Assembly: GCF_011043625.1 (NCBI RefSeq)
Contig: NZ_JAAKGT010000001.1
Coordinates: forward strand, 434,001 to 498,000
Direction: 5' to 3'
Source: Caulobacter sp. 602-2
GTDB lineage: Bacteria; Pseudomonadota; Alphaproteobacteria; Caulobacterales; Caulobacteraceae
DNA length: 64,000 bases
The notes beneath the pieces were generated by a model that was not told the origin of the DNA, ran no database searches, and saw only the letters and a list, made by a program, of their open reading frames with translations. Shown in pieces: positions 18,463-28,702 of this stretch (its first letter is position 1; each line of letters opens with the position of its first letter). Both the position numbers and the translations under genes were made by a program.

Positions 18463-20571
18463 ATGCGACGACTGCAACTCCTGGGGGGAGCCGCGCTCGC
18501 CCTGACCCTGGCCGCGGGGGCGGCCCTGGCGCAGCAGGCGCCGGTTTCCGATCCGCCCATCCTGACCATGGTGGCGCCCGGCGAGACCGCGCCGAGCGCG
18601 CCGCTGAAGCTGTTCGGCGCCGTGCCGGCCCCTCCGCCCAAGGGCGACGAAGTGCGGGCCGATCTCGACATCGTCCTGCTGAAGTCGCGGATCTGGAACC
18701 CCAACAGCGGCAAGGAACTGGGCAAGGGCAAGTACGAGGGCGCCTACGACACGGTCGAGCTGCGCGCCTACCAGGATCGCCTGCATCCGGCCAAGCCCGA
18801 CCAGCTCTACGTGGCGCCGGCCCTGGTCTCGCGCCCGGGCCAGACCGTGCGGGTCAAGATCCGCAACCTGCTGCCGCCCGAGGACAAGTGCCCGGGCCAC
18901 CCGCGGGACATCAACGAGCCGCACTGCTTCAACACCACCAACCTGCACAGTCACGGCCTGTGGGTCAGCCCGGCGGGCATCAGCGACAACGTGCTGCGCC
19001 AGTTGCCGCCCAATCGCGACTTCACCTACGAGTACGAATACAACATCCCCGGCGATCATCCGGCCGGCACATTCTGGTACCATCCGCACGTCCACGGCTC
19101 GACGGCGATCCAGGTGTCCAGCGGCCTGGCCGGGGCCCTGGTGATCAAGGGCGAGCGCCTGCCGCGCATCGACGACGAAGGCGCGGCCCCGGTGCGCAAG
19201 CTGGTGCCGGGCGACGTCGACGTTCTGCTGGCCAAGTCGCCCGACCACATCTTCGTGCTGCAGCAGATCCAGTACGTCTGCCGCGACGGCGAGGGTAAGG
19301 TGAAGGCCCGCATGGTCGAGGGAACGGCGCGGAAGAATTGGTACTGCGACGCCGGCGACACCGGCGTGCTCGACAGCTACGACTTCATCGGCGGCTCCAA
19401 CTGGTCCAATTCGGGCCGGTTCACCACCGTCAACGGCGCCACGGTCGAGGCTCTCGAGCAGAAGGCGGTGGCCGGCGTGCCTGAACGCTGGCGCTTCATC
19501 CACGGCGGGGTCTCAGACACCGTGAAGGTCTCGATCCGCAAGCGGATCGGCACGGGGCCGCTGGAGGCCCTGCGCAAGGCCGGCGCCCTGTCGCAGGACG
19601 CCCTGATCGCCAAGGAATGCGCGCCCTCCAGCGAGGCCGTCTCGCAGTTCGAGATCGCCGCCGACGGTCTGACCCGGCAGAAGGTGCTGGAGCGCAAGGC
19701 CACCTTCCTGCAGCCGGGCTATCGCAGCGACCTGCTGGTCGACTTCAAGGAGCCGGGCGCCTACTGCGTCATCGACGAACTGATCAAGGTGGACCAGTCG
19801 GGCGTGGAAGGCAGCGCCGAGCGTCGTCAGCTGCTGTTCCTGGTCGAGGTCGCCCCCGGCGCTAGCACGACCCTGGCGCCGGCTGATGCGGTCAAGCAAC
19901 TCTTGGTCAGCGCGGCCAAGGGGCTGGAGATCGAGGACGCCGCGCTCAAGCAGTCGATCGTCGAGGGCCTGGATAAGGACCTGTCGCTGGAGGCCTTCTC
20001 GCCCCATCGCAGCCTGCTGGCCGACACGATCGACAAGGAGCAGCCGCTGGTGTTCTCGCTGCGGGCGCCGTCGACCACGCCAGGCAACGGTCCAGGTCCC
20101 GGCCTCGGCCGCACGGACGCGACCGTCAGGCGGTTCGATCCCAACGACTTCTCGCGCACCCTGGTGCTGGGCGACACCGACCGCTGGACGCTGTCGGTCA
20201 AGGAAGGCGATCCCAAGGTCGGCCACCCGTTCCACATCCACGTCAATCCGTTCGAGGTGGAGAAGGTGGTCAGCCGGGCCGGCGTCGACCTGACCAAGGA
20301 TCCGAACTCGGAGTATTTCGGCCTGACGGGCGTCTTCAAGGACACCCTGTTCGTCGAGCACGACGTGGTGGTGACCACGCGCAGCCACTACGCCCGCTAC
20401 ATCGGCGACTTCGTCCTGCACTGCCACATCCTCAACCACGAGGACAAAGGCATGATGGCGATGGTCCGCATCGCCGACCGCGGCCCCGACGGCAAGCCGA
20501 TGGCGCTCGGTCACGGCCTGACCGATGTCGCGGGTCCCGAAGGCGCGGCGCGGCCGCACACCGGGCACTGA
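18463..20571 (+). CDS. multicopper oxidase, secreted
   Basis: A 702-aa periplasmic or exported oxidase. A Sec signal (LTLAAGAALAQQ, cut near residue 24) precedes the cupredoxin domains. All four copper-binding motifs are present: HSHG (NLHSHGLWV), HPHVHG (FWYHPHVHG), HPFHIHV and HCHILNHEDKGM, the last including the axial Met of the type 1 copper. It should bind a T1 copper and a T2/T3 trinuclear centre and reduce oxygen to water. The protein is longer than CueO or CopA, with extra segments (about residues 250-330). No adjacent copper-resistance genes are seen, so laccase-like phenol oxidation and metal oxidation are equally possible. It lies between trpG and trpE. Confidence 0.9.
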   Translation: MRRLQLLGGAALALTLAAGAALAQQAPVSDPPILTMVAPGETAPSAPLKLFGAVPAPPPKGDEVRADLDIVLLKSRIWNPNSGKELGKGKYEGAYDTVELRAYQDRLHPAKPDQLYVAPALVSRPGQTVRVKIRNLLPPEDKCPGHPRDINEPHCFNTTNLHSHGLWVSPAGISDNVLRQLPPNRDFTYEYEYNIPGDHPAGTFWYHPHVHGSTAIQVSSGLAGALVIKGERLPRIDDEGAAPVRKLVPGDVDVLLAKSPDHIFVLQQIQYVCRDGEGKVKARMVEGTARKNWYCDAGDTGVLDSYDFIGGSNWSNSGRFTTVNGATVEALEQKAVAGVPERWRFIHGGVSDTVKVSIRKRIGTGPLEALRKAGALSQDALIAKECAPSSEAVSQFEIAADGLTRQKVLERKATFLQPGYRSDLLVDFKEPGAYCVIDELIKVDQSGVEGSAERRQLLFLVEVAPGASTTLAPADAVKQLLVSAAKGLEIEDAALKQSIVEGLDKDLSLEAFSPHRSLLADTIDKEQPLVFSLRAPSTTPGNGPGPGLGRTDATVRRFDPNDFSRTLVLGDTDRWTLSVKEGDPKVGHPFHIHVNPFEVEKVVSRAGVDLTKDPNSEYFGLTGVFKDTLFVEHDVVVTTRSHYARYIGDFVLHCHILNHEDKGMMAMVRIADRGPDGKPMALGHGLTDVAGPEGAARPHTGH

Positions 20572-20578
20572 AACGAAG

Positions 20579-20610
20579 AAGGGGCGGCCGATGGGCCGCC
20601 CCTTCCTTTT
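20579..20610. terminator. bidirectional terminator between the oxidase and trpE
   Basis: A perfect 11-bp stem, AAGGGGCGGCC (20579-20589) with GGCCGCCCCTT (20594-20604), and a four-base loop. A CCTTTTC tail follows on the plus strand. It lies between convergent genes and can serve both. Confidence 0.8.
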
Positions 20611-20627
20611 CATTCAGCCCTGCCTGC

Positions 20628-22163
20628 TCAGGCGAAGCGCCAGGCTTCCTCGGCGGCGCGCTTGAGGGCGCGGGACTTGTGCAGGGTCTCGTCGTACTCG
20701 GCGTCTGGGTCGCTGTCGGCCACGACGCCGCCGCCGGCCTGGACGTACATCATGCCGTCCTTGACCAGGGCCGTGCGCAGCACGATGCAGGTGTCCACCG
20801 AGCCGTCGGCGCCGATATAGCCCACCGCACCGGCGTAGCCGATGCCGCGCTTTTCGACTTCCAGCTCGTCGATGATCTCCATCGCCCGCACCTTGGGCGC
20901 GCCCGACAGCGTGCCGGCGGGCAGGGCGGCCATCAGCACGTCGACCGGATCGACGTTCGTGGGCGCGTCGCCCTCGACGTTCGAGACGATGTGCATCACG
21001 TGGCTGTAGCGCTCGATCGTGAAGCTGTCGGTGACACGCACGTTGGCGTGCTTGCCCGGCTGGGGCACCTTGTTGGAGCCCGACTGGCCCAGCATGGCCA
21101 CCCGGCCCACGTCGTTGCGGCCCAGGTCCAGCAGCATCAGGTGCTCGGACCGCTCCTTGGGATCGGCCAGCAGTTCCTTCTCCAGCGCCAGGTCCTCTTC
21201 GGGCGTGGCGCCGCGCGGACGAGTGCCGGCGATCGGGCGGATGGTGATCTTGCCGTCACGCAGGCGCACCAGGATCTCGGGGCTGGAGCCCACCAGGTTG
21301 AAGCCGTCCATGTCGAGGAAGAACAGGAACGGCGACGGATTGGTCCGGCGCAGCGAGCGATAGAGGGCGAAGGCGTCCAGGCCGAAGGGCGCACGGAAGC
21401 GGTGGCTGGGCACCACCTGGAAGATGTCGCCGGCCCGGATGTACTCCTTGGCCTTCTCAACCACCTCCCGATAGTCCTCGCGGCTGACCGGGGTGGTGAA
21501 CTCCATCGGCCCCTGCGGGCTGCGCGGCGCGTCGTGGGCCAGCGGACGGCGCAGGTCGGCCATCACCGTCTCGATGCGCTCGCGGGCGGCCGCATAGGCG
21601 TCCTTGGCCGACACGCCGGGCGTCGGGCGCGCCGTCGTCGTCAGGACGATCTCCTGGGCGATGGCGTCGAACACGGCCACGATCGAGGGCCGCGTCATGA
21701 TGCCGTCGGGCAGGCCCAGGGCGTCCGGATTGATGTCCGGCAGCTTCTCGACCAGGCGCACGGTGTCGTAGCCGAGCGCGCCGAAGATGCCCGCCGCCAT
21801 CGGCGGCAGGCCGGCCGGCAGCTCCATCTTCGACTGGGCGATCAGGTCGCGCAGGCTGTCCAGGGCGCCGCCTTCCAGCGGGGCGAACCTGCCGGCGGCG
21901 ATGTCGTCGCCGCGCGCGATCTCGGCCTTGTCGCCGCGGCAGCGCCAGACGACGTCCGGCTTCATGGCCACGATCGAGTAGCGGCCGCGCCAGGCGCCGC
22001 CCTCGACGCTCTCGAACAGGAAGGCGTACGGGCGACCGTGGCCGATCTTCAGATAGGCCGAGACCGGGGTCTCCAGGTCGTCGATCAGGCGCGTCCAGAC
22101 CAGCTGCGGCAGGCCGGCGTCATAGCCGGCCGCGAAGGCGTCGAAGCCAGGCTCCAGGCTCAT
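20628..22163 (-). CDS. trpE: anthranilate synthase component I
   Basis: A 511-aa chorismate-binding enzyme that makes anthranilate with TrpG. The N-terminal tryptophan-binding element is present in the form FLFESVEGG (residues about 47-56), so feedback inhibition by tryptophan is likely. The C-terminal chorismate-binding domain contains GDIFQVVPSHRF, FLDMDGFNLVGSSPE, IAGTRPRG and LPAGTLSGAPKVRAMEIID. It overlaps the upstream ppiD-like gene by 4 nt (ATGA), which places trpE in a chaperone-trpE transcript separate from trpGDC. Confidence 0.97.
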   Translation of the reverse strand: MSLEPGFDAFAAGYDAGLPQLVWTRLIDDLETPVSAYLKIGHGRPYAFLFESVEGGAWRGRYSIVAMKPDVVWRCRGDKAEIARGDDIAAGRFAPLEGGALDSLRDLIAQSKMELPAGLPPMAAGIFGALGYDTVRLVEKLPDINPDALGLPDGIMTRPSIVAVFDAIAQEIVLTTTARPTPGVSAKDAYAAARERIETVMADLRRPLAHDAPRSPQGPMEFTTPVSREDYREVVEKAKEYIRAGDIFQVVPSHRFRAPFGLDAFALYRSLRRTNPSPFLFFLDMDGFNLVGSSPEILVRLRDGKITIRPIAGTRPRGATPEEDLALEKELLADPKERSEHLMLLDLGRNDVGRVAMLGQSGSNKVPQPGKHANVRVTDSFTIERYSHVMHIVSNVEGDAPTNVDPVDVLMAALPAGTLSGAPKVRAMEIIDELEVEKRGIGYAGAVGYIGADGSVDTCIVLRTALVKDGMMYVQAGGGVVADSDPDAEYDETLHKSRALKRAAEEAWRFA

Positions 22164-24133
22164 TGAGCCGAGGCCTTCTTGGCGGCGCCGCCCTTGGCCG
22201 CGCCGTCCTTCTCCGCCTGGGCCAGGGCCGCGGTGTCGACGCCGATGGCCTGGCGAGCCAGGTTCAGGTTCAGCTGCGGCTTCAGCTTGTCGCGGGCGGC
22301 CGCGCGGCCGGCCTGACCGATGTCGCGCATGTAGGCCATGCTGGTCTGCGGACGCATGCCCTCGGCGGCGCGGGCGATCTCGTTGGTGTCGCCCGGACGG
22401 ATGGCGTCGATGCGGCCGACCACGTAGCCGACCTGCGGGGCGCGGGCGGCGAAGACCTGGCCGGGCTTGGCGTCGAACGAGGCGACCAGCAGGTCGCGGC
22501 CCAGGGCCTGGTGCTGCTGGGCGTTCTCGCGCGACAGGCCCGCGACCTTGATGACCTTGGCGTTGGCCGAGGCGGCGACGGCTTCCATCGATTCGCCCTT
22601 GCGGACGCGGGCGGCCAGTTCATCGGCCTTGGTCTTCAGGCGCTTGACCAGCTCGTTGATCATCCACTGCTGGGTCAGCGGCTGCTTGACCTCGGCCAGC
22701 GGGGGCAGGGCGGCCTTGTTCACTTTCTCGACGCGGACGGCGAAGTATTCGCCCTTACCGGCTTCGATCAGGTCGCTCTCGCCGCCGGCCGGCAGCGCGA
22801 AGGCGGCCTTCAGCACGTCCGGGGTCAGGCCCGCGGCCGGTTGCCCGCCGAGGTCCGTGCCCTGGGCGGTCAGCGGGGCGGTCGTGACGACCAGGGCGCC
22901 GGCTTTGCCGGCGGCGTCGACGACGTTGGCGCCGGCGTCGCGGGCGTCCTGGAAGGTCTGGGTCTGGTCATAGGCCTTGGACTGGGCGGCCTGCACGCGC
23001 AGGTCGGCCTCGATCTGCGGGCGGGCGGCTTCCAGCGAAGCGGCCTTGGCGGCGGTGATCTTCAGCACCTTGATGACCGACTGGCCCAGTTCGCCGGCGA
23101 TCGGCGCGCTGACCTGGCCTTCGCCGAGGCCGAAGGCGGCGTCGGCCACCTTGCGGTCGGGCAGGGCGGTCTTGGGCTTGTCGAGGATCATAACCGGCTG
23201 CTTGCCGTAGGCCTTGGCCACGTCGGCGGGGGCCTCGCCCTTGCGCAGGCGCTCGGCGATGGCGGCGGCGGCCTTGGCGTCGGGCGCGACGATCTGCACC
23301 AGCGAGCGGGTTTCCGGCTGGGCCAGGGTGTCCTTGCGGAAGTCGAAGGTCTTCTGCACCTCGGCCGGGTCGACGCTGACCGACGGCTCCAGGGCCTTGG
23401 CGCTGAAGCGCACGACCGACAGGACGCGGGTCTCGGGCAGGGTCAGGCGGGCGGCGTTCTCGTTCATGAACGCCTGCAGCTGGGCGTCGGTCGGCGCGGC
23501 CGGCTGGGCGACGCTGGTCGGGTTGATGGCGAAGGCCGACAGGTCGCGGCTCTCATAGCCGTACACCGCCTGCAGGGCCGAATAGATGCGCGGGGTGCGC
23601 AGGCCGTTGGCGACGCTGGCGTAGAACTGCGACTGGGCGATCTCGTCGCGCAGCGAGGCCTCATAGGTGGCCGGGGTCAGGTTATTCTGCGCCAGCAGGG
23701 CTTGGTACATCTGCTTGTCGAACTTGCCGGTGACCGGGTCGAACGGGCGGGTGCCGGGCGGCAGTTGGCTCAGTTGCTTGTGCAGCACTTCGCCGACCAG
23801 GGCTTCGGATGGGCGCACGCCCATCTTTTTGATCAGCTCGGCCATCGATTCCTGCAGCGCCAGTTCCTGCAGCATGCCGCGGTCGACGCCGCGCTGGACG
23901 GCTTCGTCCGGCGTCAGGCTCTGGCCCTGCTGCTGCAGCTGGTTGCGATAGTTGTCGAAGCGCGCCTTGAAGTCGTCGGGCGTGACCGAGCGCGAGCCGA
24001 CGACGATCACCTTGCTGCTGCTGGGCTGCTTGAAGACGTCGCTGATCCCGAAAACGGCGAAGCTGACGATCAGCAGGCCGAAGAGGACGATCGCGAAGGG
24101 CGATTTGGCGAAAGAGCGAAAGCCGGCGAGCAT
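22160..24133 (-). CDS. PpiD/SurA-like periplasmic folding factor, membrane-anchored
   Basis: A 657-aa protein. One N-terminal transmembrane helix (FAIVLFGLLIVSFAVFG, about 11-28) anchors it in the inner membrane. A SurA-N/PpiD-type chaperone region follows (residues about 40-230, VDRGMLQELALQESMAELIKK), then a parvulin-like region (about 240-370) and a long helical C-terminus. PpiD helps proteins leaving the Sec channel to fold. ATG 24133 is chosen because MLAGFRSFAKSPF puts a basic segment before the helix. It overlaps trpE by 4 nt and is divergent from tpiA, the usual order in related genomes. Confidence 0.88.
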   Translation of the reverse strand: MLAGFRSFAKSPFAIVLFGLLIVSFAVFGISDVFKQPSSSKVIVVGSRSVTPDDFKARFDNYRNQLQQQGQSLTPDEAVQRGVDRGMLQELALQESMAELIKKMGVRPSEALVGEVLHKQLSQLPPGTRPFDPVTGKFDKQMYQALLAQNNLTPATYEASLRDEIAQSQFYASVANGLRTPRIYSALQAVYGYESRDLSAFAINPTSVAQPAAPTDAQLQAFMNENAARLTLPETRVLSVVRFSAKALEPSVSVDPAEVQKTFDFRKDTLAQPETRSLVQIVAPDAKAAAAIAERLRKGEAPADVAKAYGKQPVMILDKPKTALPDRKVADAAFGLGEGQVSAPIAGELGQSVIKVLKITAAKAASLEAARPQIEADLRVQAAQSKAYDQTQTFQDARDAGANVVDAAGKAGALVVTTAPLTAQGTDLGGQPAAGLTPDVLKAAFALPAGGESDLIEAGKGEYFAVRVEKVNKAALPPLAEVKQPLTQQWMINELVKRLKTKADELAARVRKGESMEAVAASANAKVIKVAGLSRENAQQHQALGRDLLVASFDAKPGQVFAARAPQVGYVVGRIDAIRPGDTNEIARAAEGMRPQTSMAYMRDIGQAGRAAARDKLKPQLNLNLARQAIGVDTAALAQAEKDGAAKGGAAKKASAQ

Positions 24134-24300
24134 GACGTGTGTGACTACCTTCTTCGATTCCGCCCAATTGCGTGCGCGTGGGCGACCGCCTTGGGGCGAC
24201 GCATCCGATGCGAGCAAGCGGGTATAGTAGAGGCCAAGGTGCGTGAGCAAGCCGAAGCGGACTTGACTTACCAAGGGAGCGCGTCCCCAAAGCCAACCTC

Positions 24301-25062
24301 ATGACCGTTTCTCTTACGACGCCCCGGCCGTTGATCGCCGGGAACTGGAAGATGTTCGGCCTTGAGGCCTCGCTGGACGAGGCCAGAGCCGTGGCCGCCG
24401 CGGTGGCGCAATCCCCGCCCGCGGCGCGTGTCGCCATCTGTCCGCCCGCCACCTTGCTGCACCGCATGTCCGAGGCGCTCTCGGGCGAGTCGGTGATCGT
24501 CGGCGGCCAGGACTGCCACGCGGCGCCGCAGGGGGCCTACACCGGCGACATCTCGGCCCCCATGCTGGCCGACGCCGGCGCGACCCTGGTGATTCTCGGC
24601 CACTCCGAGCGCCGCGGCAGCTACGACGAGACCTGCGAGGAGGTGTCGGCCAAGGTTCTGGCCGCGCTGGGCGCCGGGCTGGAGCCGGTGATCTGCCTGG
24701 GCGAGACGCTGGCCCAGCGCGAAGCCGGCCAGGCCGAGCCCATCGTCACCGGCCAGGCCCGCAACTCCTTGCCCGACGAACTGGCCGGCCAGGCCTTCGC
24801 CGTCGCCTATGAGCCCGTCTGGGCCATCGGCACGGGCCTGACCCCCACCATCGCCGACATCGGCGCCATCCACGCGGCCATCCGCGCCGTGCTGGTCGAG
24901 CGCTTCGGCGACCATGGCGCGACCGTGCCGATTCTCTACGGCGGCTCGGTGAAGCCCGACAACGCCGCCGAGATCCTGGCCACGCCCGAAGTCGGCGGCG
25001 CCCTGGTGGGCGGCGCCTCGCTGAAGGCCAAGGACTTCCTGGCCATCATCGCGGCGGCTTGA
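24301..25062 (+). CDS. tpiA: triose-phosphate isomerase
   Basis: A 253-aa TIM-barrel enzyme that interconverts glyceraldehyde-3-phosphate and dihydroxyacetone phosphate. The catalytic residues are visible: Lys17 (GNWKMFG), His in ILGHSERR and Glu in AYEPVWAIGTG. The phosphate-binding loop near the end reads YGGSVKPDNA. It is divergent from the ppiD-like gene; secG and pyrG lie downstream after a repeat and an acetyltransferase gene. Confidence 0.97.
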   Translation: MTVSLTTPRPLIAGNWKMFGLEASLDEARAVAAAVAQSPPAARVAICPPATLLHRMSEALSGESVIVGGQDCHAAPQGAYTGDISAPMLADAGATLVILGHSERRGSYDETCEEVSAKVLAALGAGLEPVICLGETLAQREAGQAEPIVTGQARNSLPDELAGQAFAVAYEPVWAIGTGLTPTIADIGAIHAAIRAVLVERFGDHGATVPILYGGSVKPDNAAEILATPEVGGALVGGASLKAKDFLAIIAAA

Positions 25063-25153
25063 TCGGGCGGCCAAAAGGCCGGTGGGGAGGTGGCTTCAGC
25101 TTTCCGGGCATTCTCCATCACCATCGCTGCGACGGTGCGAGGCCGATAAGCCG

Positions 25154-25257
25154 TGCGTCCTTCGAGGCTCGGCTTCGCCTCGCACCTCAGGATGAGGGGC
25201 CCACTGCACTGAATTCCTCATCCTGAGGCGCCCGCGCAGCGGGCCTCGAAGGACGCA
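25154..25257. repeat. inverted repeat at a convergent junction
   Basis: TGCGTCCTTCGAGGC (25154-25168) pairs with GCCTCGAAGGACGCA (25243-25257), with further inner pairing of CCTCAGGATGAGG with CCTCATCCTGAGG. It lies between tpiA and the oppositely oriented acetyltransferase gene. Next to it (25271-25312) is a CCCCTCTGGGGAGG-type segment resembling sequence also found near 40950. Confidence 0.8.
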
Positions 25258-25329
25258 AGGCGCCAACCAAGATCCTCCCCTCTGGGGAGGTGGCCCGAAG
25301 GCCTGGAGGGGGAGCGCGCGAGGCGCGTC

Positions 25330-25845
25330 TCAGAGCTCCAGGTCGAACAGCCTGCCGTCGCGGCGCTCGCCGTCGCGGTCGACCTGGCCCTTGAGATAGG
25401 CCGCGCCCTTGAAGCCCAGGCGTTCCAGCAGCTTCTCGGCGCGGGCGTCGCCCACCTGGGTTCGGGCGATGACGTGCTTGAGGTCGCTGGCGGCGGCGTG
25501 GGCGAGGAGGGCGGTGACCGCCTCGTGGGCGTAGCCCCGGCCCCAGCTCTCGCGGGCCACGATGAAGCGCAATTCGGCCCGATGGCGGCGCTCGTCGATC
25601 TCGACGAACTCGCAGGCCCCGACGAAGTCGCCCGTCGCGGACAGCCGGATGGTCCAGTACAGCGCCGCGCCGGCCTGCATGTCCTCGATCTGGCCGACGA
25701 CGCAGGCGGCGACCTCGTCAGGATCCTCCAGCGGCGCGCGGTCCCAGTGGGCCATCAGTTCCGGGTCGCTGAGGAACGGATAGATGAGCGGAGCGTCTTC
25801 GGCGACCAGGGGCTTGAGCGTCAGGCGTTCGGTCTCGAGAATCAT
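25330..25845 (-). CDS. GNAT acetyltransferase, RimJ/RimL-like
   Basis: A 171-aa acetyltransferase. It begins MILETERLTLKPL, the typical first strand of RimJ/RimL-like N-acetyltransferases. The acetyl-CoA-binding region reads ESWGRGYAHEAVTALL (R/QxxGxG/A type), followed by VIARTQVGDARAEKLLERLGF. Substrates of this branch range from ribosomal protein N-termini to small amines, so none is assigned. ATG 25845 is preferred over longer in-frame extensions because the family N-terminus begins there. Confidence 0.82.
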   Translation of the reverse strand: MILETERLTLKPLVAEDAPLIYPFLSDPELMAHWDRAPLEDPDEVAACVVGQIEDMQAGAALYWTIRLSATGDFVGACEFVEIDERRHRAELRFIVARESWGRGYAHEAVTALLAHAAASDLKHVIARTQVGDARAEKLLERLGFKGAAYLKGQVDRDGERRDGRLFDLEL

Positions 25846-26004
25846 GCGCGCCCTGGAACCTGGAGTTTGCGGAACTGGAGTTGGAGAACTTGAGTTGGCC
25901 GGCCGTCGCCCCACCTATGGCGTGCGCGCGCCGGTAGTGGTAGAGGGGCCGCTTCGTTTTTCACAGTCGGTTCGCCGGCTGCCCGGATCGAGAACTGTTT
26001 CGTC

Positions 26005-26445
26005 ATGCTCATCGGCATCCTGCTGGCCATCAACATCATCGTCTGTATCGCGCTGATCGGCTTCGTGCTGCTCCAGCGTTCGGAGGGCGGCGCCCTTGGC
26101 ATGGGCGGCGGCGGCGCCGGCAGTTTCATGACCGCGCGCGGCGCGGGCGACTTCATGACCCGCATGACCTGGATCCTGTTCTCGGTGTTCCTGGTCATCA
26201 GCCTGGTCCTCACCGTTCTGACCGGCCGCATTGGCGGCGCCGACTCGGTGGTCGACAAGCTGAAGATCGACAATCTCGACACCAAGACCCTGAACGCGCC
26301 CGTCGCGCCCAGCGTCCCGGCTCCGGGCTCGGCCGTTCCGGCTCCCGGCTCGACCGCGCCGAGCGCCGTTCCGGCTCCGCAACTCAGCGTTCCGGCTCCG
26401 GCCGCCCCGGCTCCGGCCGCTCCGGCCCAGACCCCCGCCCAGTAA
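26005..26445 (+). CDS. secG: preprotein translocase subunit SecG
   Basis: A 146-aa inner-membrane protein. Two helices (about residues 2-22 and 55-75) flank a loop with LLQRSEGGALGMGGG, the SecG signature. A long Pro/Ala-rich C-terminal tail (PAPGSAVPAPGS and similar repeats) extends beyond the core, as is common in alphaproteobacteria. SecG assists SecYE during SecA-driven export. It is followed by pyrG after 77 bp. Confidence 0.93.
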   Translation: MLIGILLAINIIVCIALIGFVLLQRSEGGALGMGGGGAGSFMTARGAGDFMTRMTWILFSVFLVISLVLTVLTGRIGGADSVVDKLKIDNLDTKTLNAPVAPSVPAPGSAVPAPGSTAPSAVPAPQLSVPAPAAPAPAAPAQTPAQ

Positions 26446-26516
26446 GGGCGGGGGAGCGAAACTTGTTTATGAACGTCGGTCTTTTCGCCGCGATCGCCGA
26501 ATCGCGGGTAATCTGA

Positions 26517-28175
<1,659 letters not shown>

Positions 28176-28291
28176 ACTGGCGAGTTGCATGTCTGGAGAG
28201 ATTCAGGCATAAGCGCGCCCTCACGCGGCGGCTAGGGTCGAACCCGAGTCGCCGCTTTCGATTTTCACGCTCAGCGAGCAGAGTCACTCCG

Positions 28292-28474
28292 ATGGCCGTT
28301 CCTAAAAGAAAAACTTCGCCTTCTCGCCGGAACATGCGCCGGTCGCACCACGCCCTGGGCGCCAACTCGTTCGTCGAGGACAAGGACTCGGGCGAACTGC
28401 GCCGTCCGCACCACGTCGATCTGAAGACCGGCCTGTACAACGGCAAGCAGATCCTGACCCCGAAGGAAGACTAA
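28292..28474 (+). CDS. rpmF: 50S ribosomal protein L32
   Basis: A 60-aa basic protein that begins [19 protein letters not shown], the invariant N-terminus of bacterial L32, and continues with the alphaproteobacterial [19 protein letters not shown]. It lacks the four-cysteine zinc ribbon found in some phyla, as expected here. It stands alone between pyrG and a strong terminator, rather than beside plsX. Confidence 0.97.
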   Translation: MAVPKRKTSPSRRNMRRSHHALGANSFVEDKDSGELRRPHHVDLKTGLYNGKQILTPKED

Positions 28475-28541
28475 GGTCTTTCTTCCCGGAGCGGCTTACC
28501 GCTCCAGGGATCCTGCCTCGGATTTCGCGTCCGACGATTTC

Positions 28542-28576
28542 AAAGCGCCGCCCGGCTCGCCTGGGCGGCGCTTTTC
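28542..28576 (+). terminator. Rho-independent terminator of rpmF
   Basis: A perfect 12-bp stem AAAGCGCCGCCC (28542-28553) with GGGCGGCGCTTT (28563-28574), a 9-base loop and a short T-run. Confidence 0.85.
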
Positions 28577-28702
28577 GTCGTGTGCGGACCAAAGCGGTGC
28601 TACGATGGCGCTCGGGTCGCCATAGGGACGGCCCCAACAAAGCCAGGAGCGCGGTCAGCGCCCATAAGGCGCGATCAGCTTCGGCGGACTGGGAGGTTCG
28701 CC

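Noticed and set aside
22163..24304. A 713-codon frame antisense to the ppiD-like gene
   Set aside because: The product is a Gly/Leu/Arg-rich shadow with no domain; the opposite strand encodes a protein with a membrane anchor and chaperone pattern.
25271..25320. Possible second terminator or small RNA near CCCCTCTGGGGAGG
   Set aside because: The sequence resembles dispersed repeat material also seen near 40950, and no promoter or T-run was seen, so no RNA gene is called.
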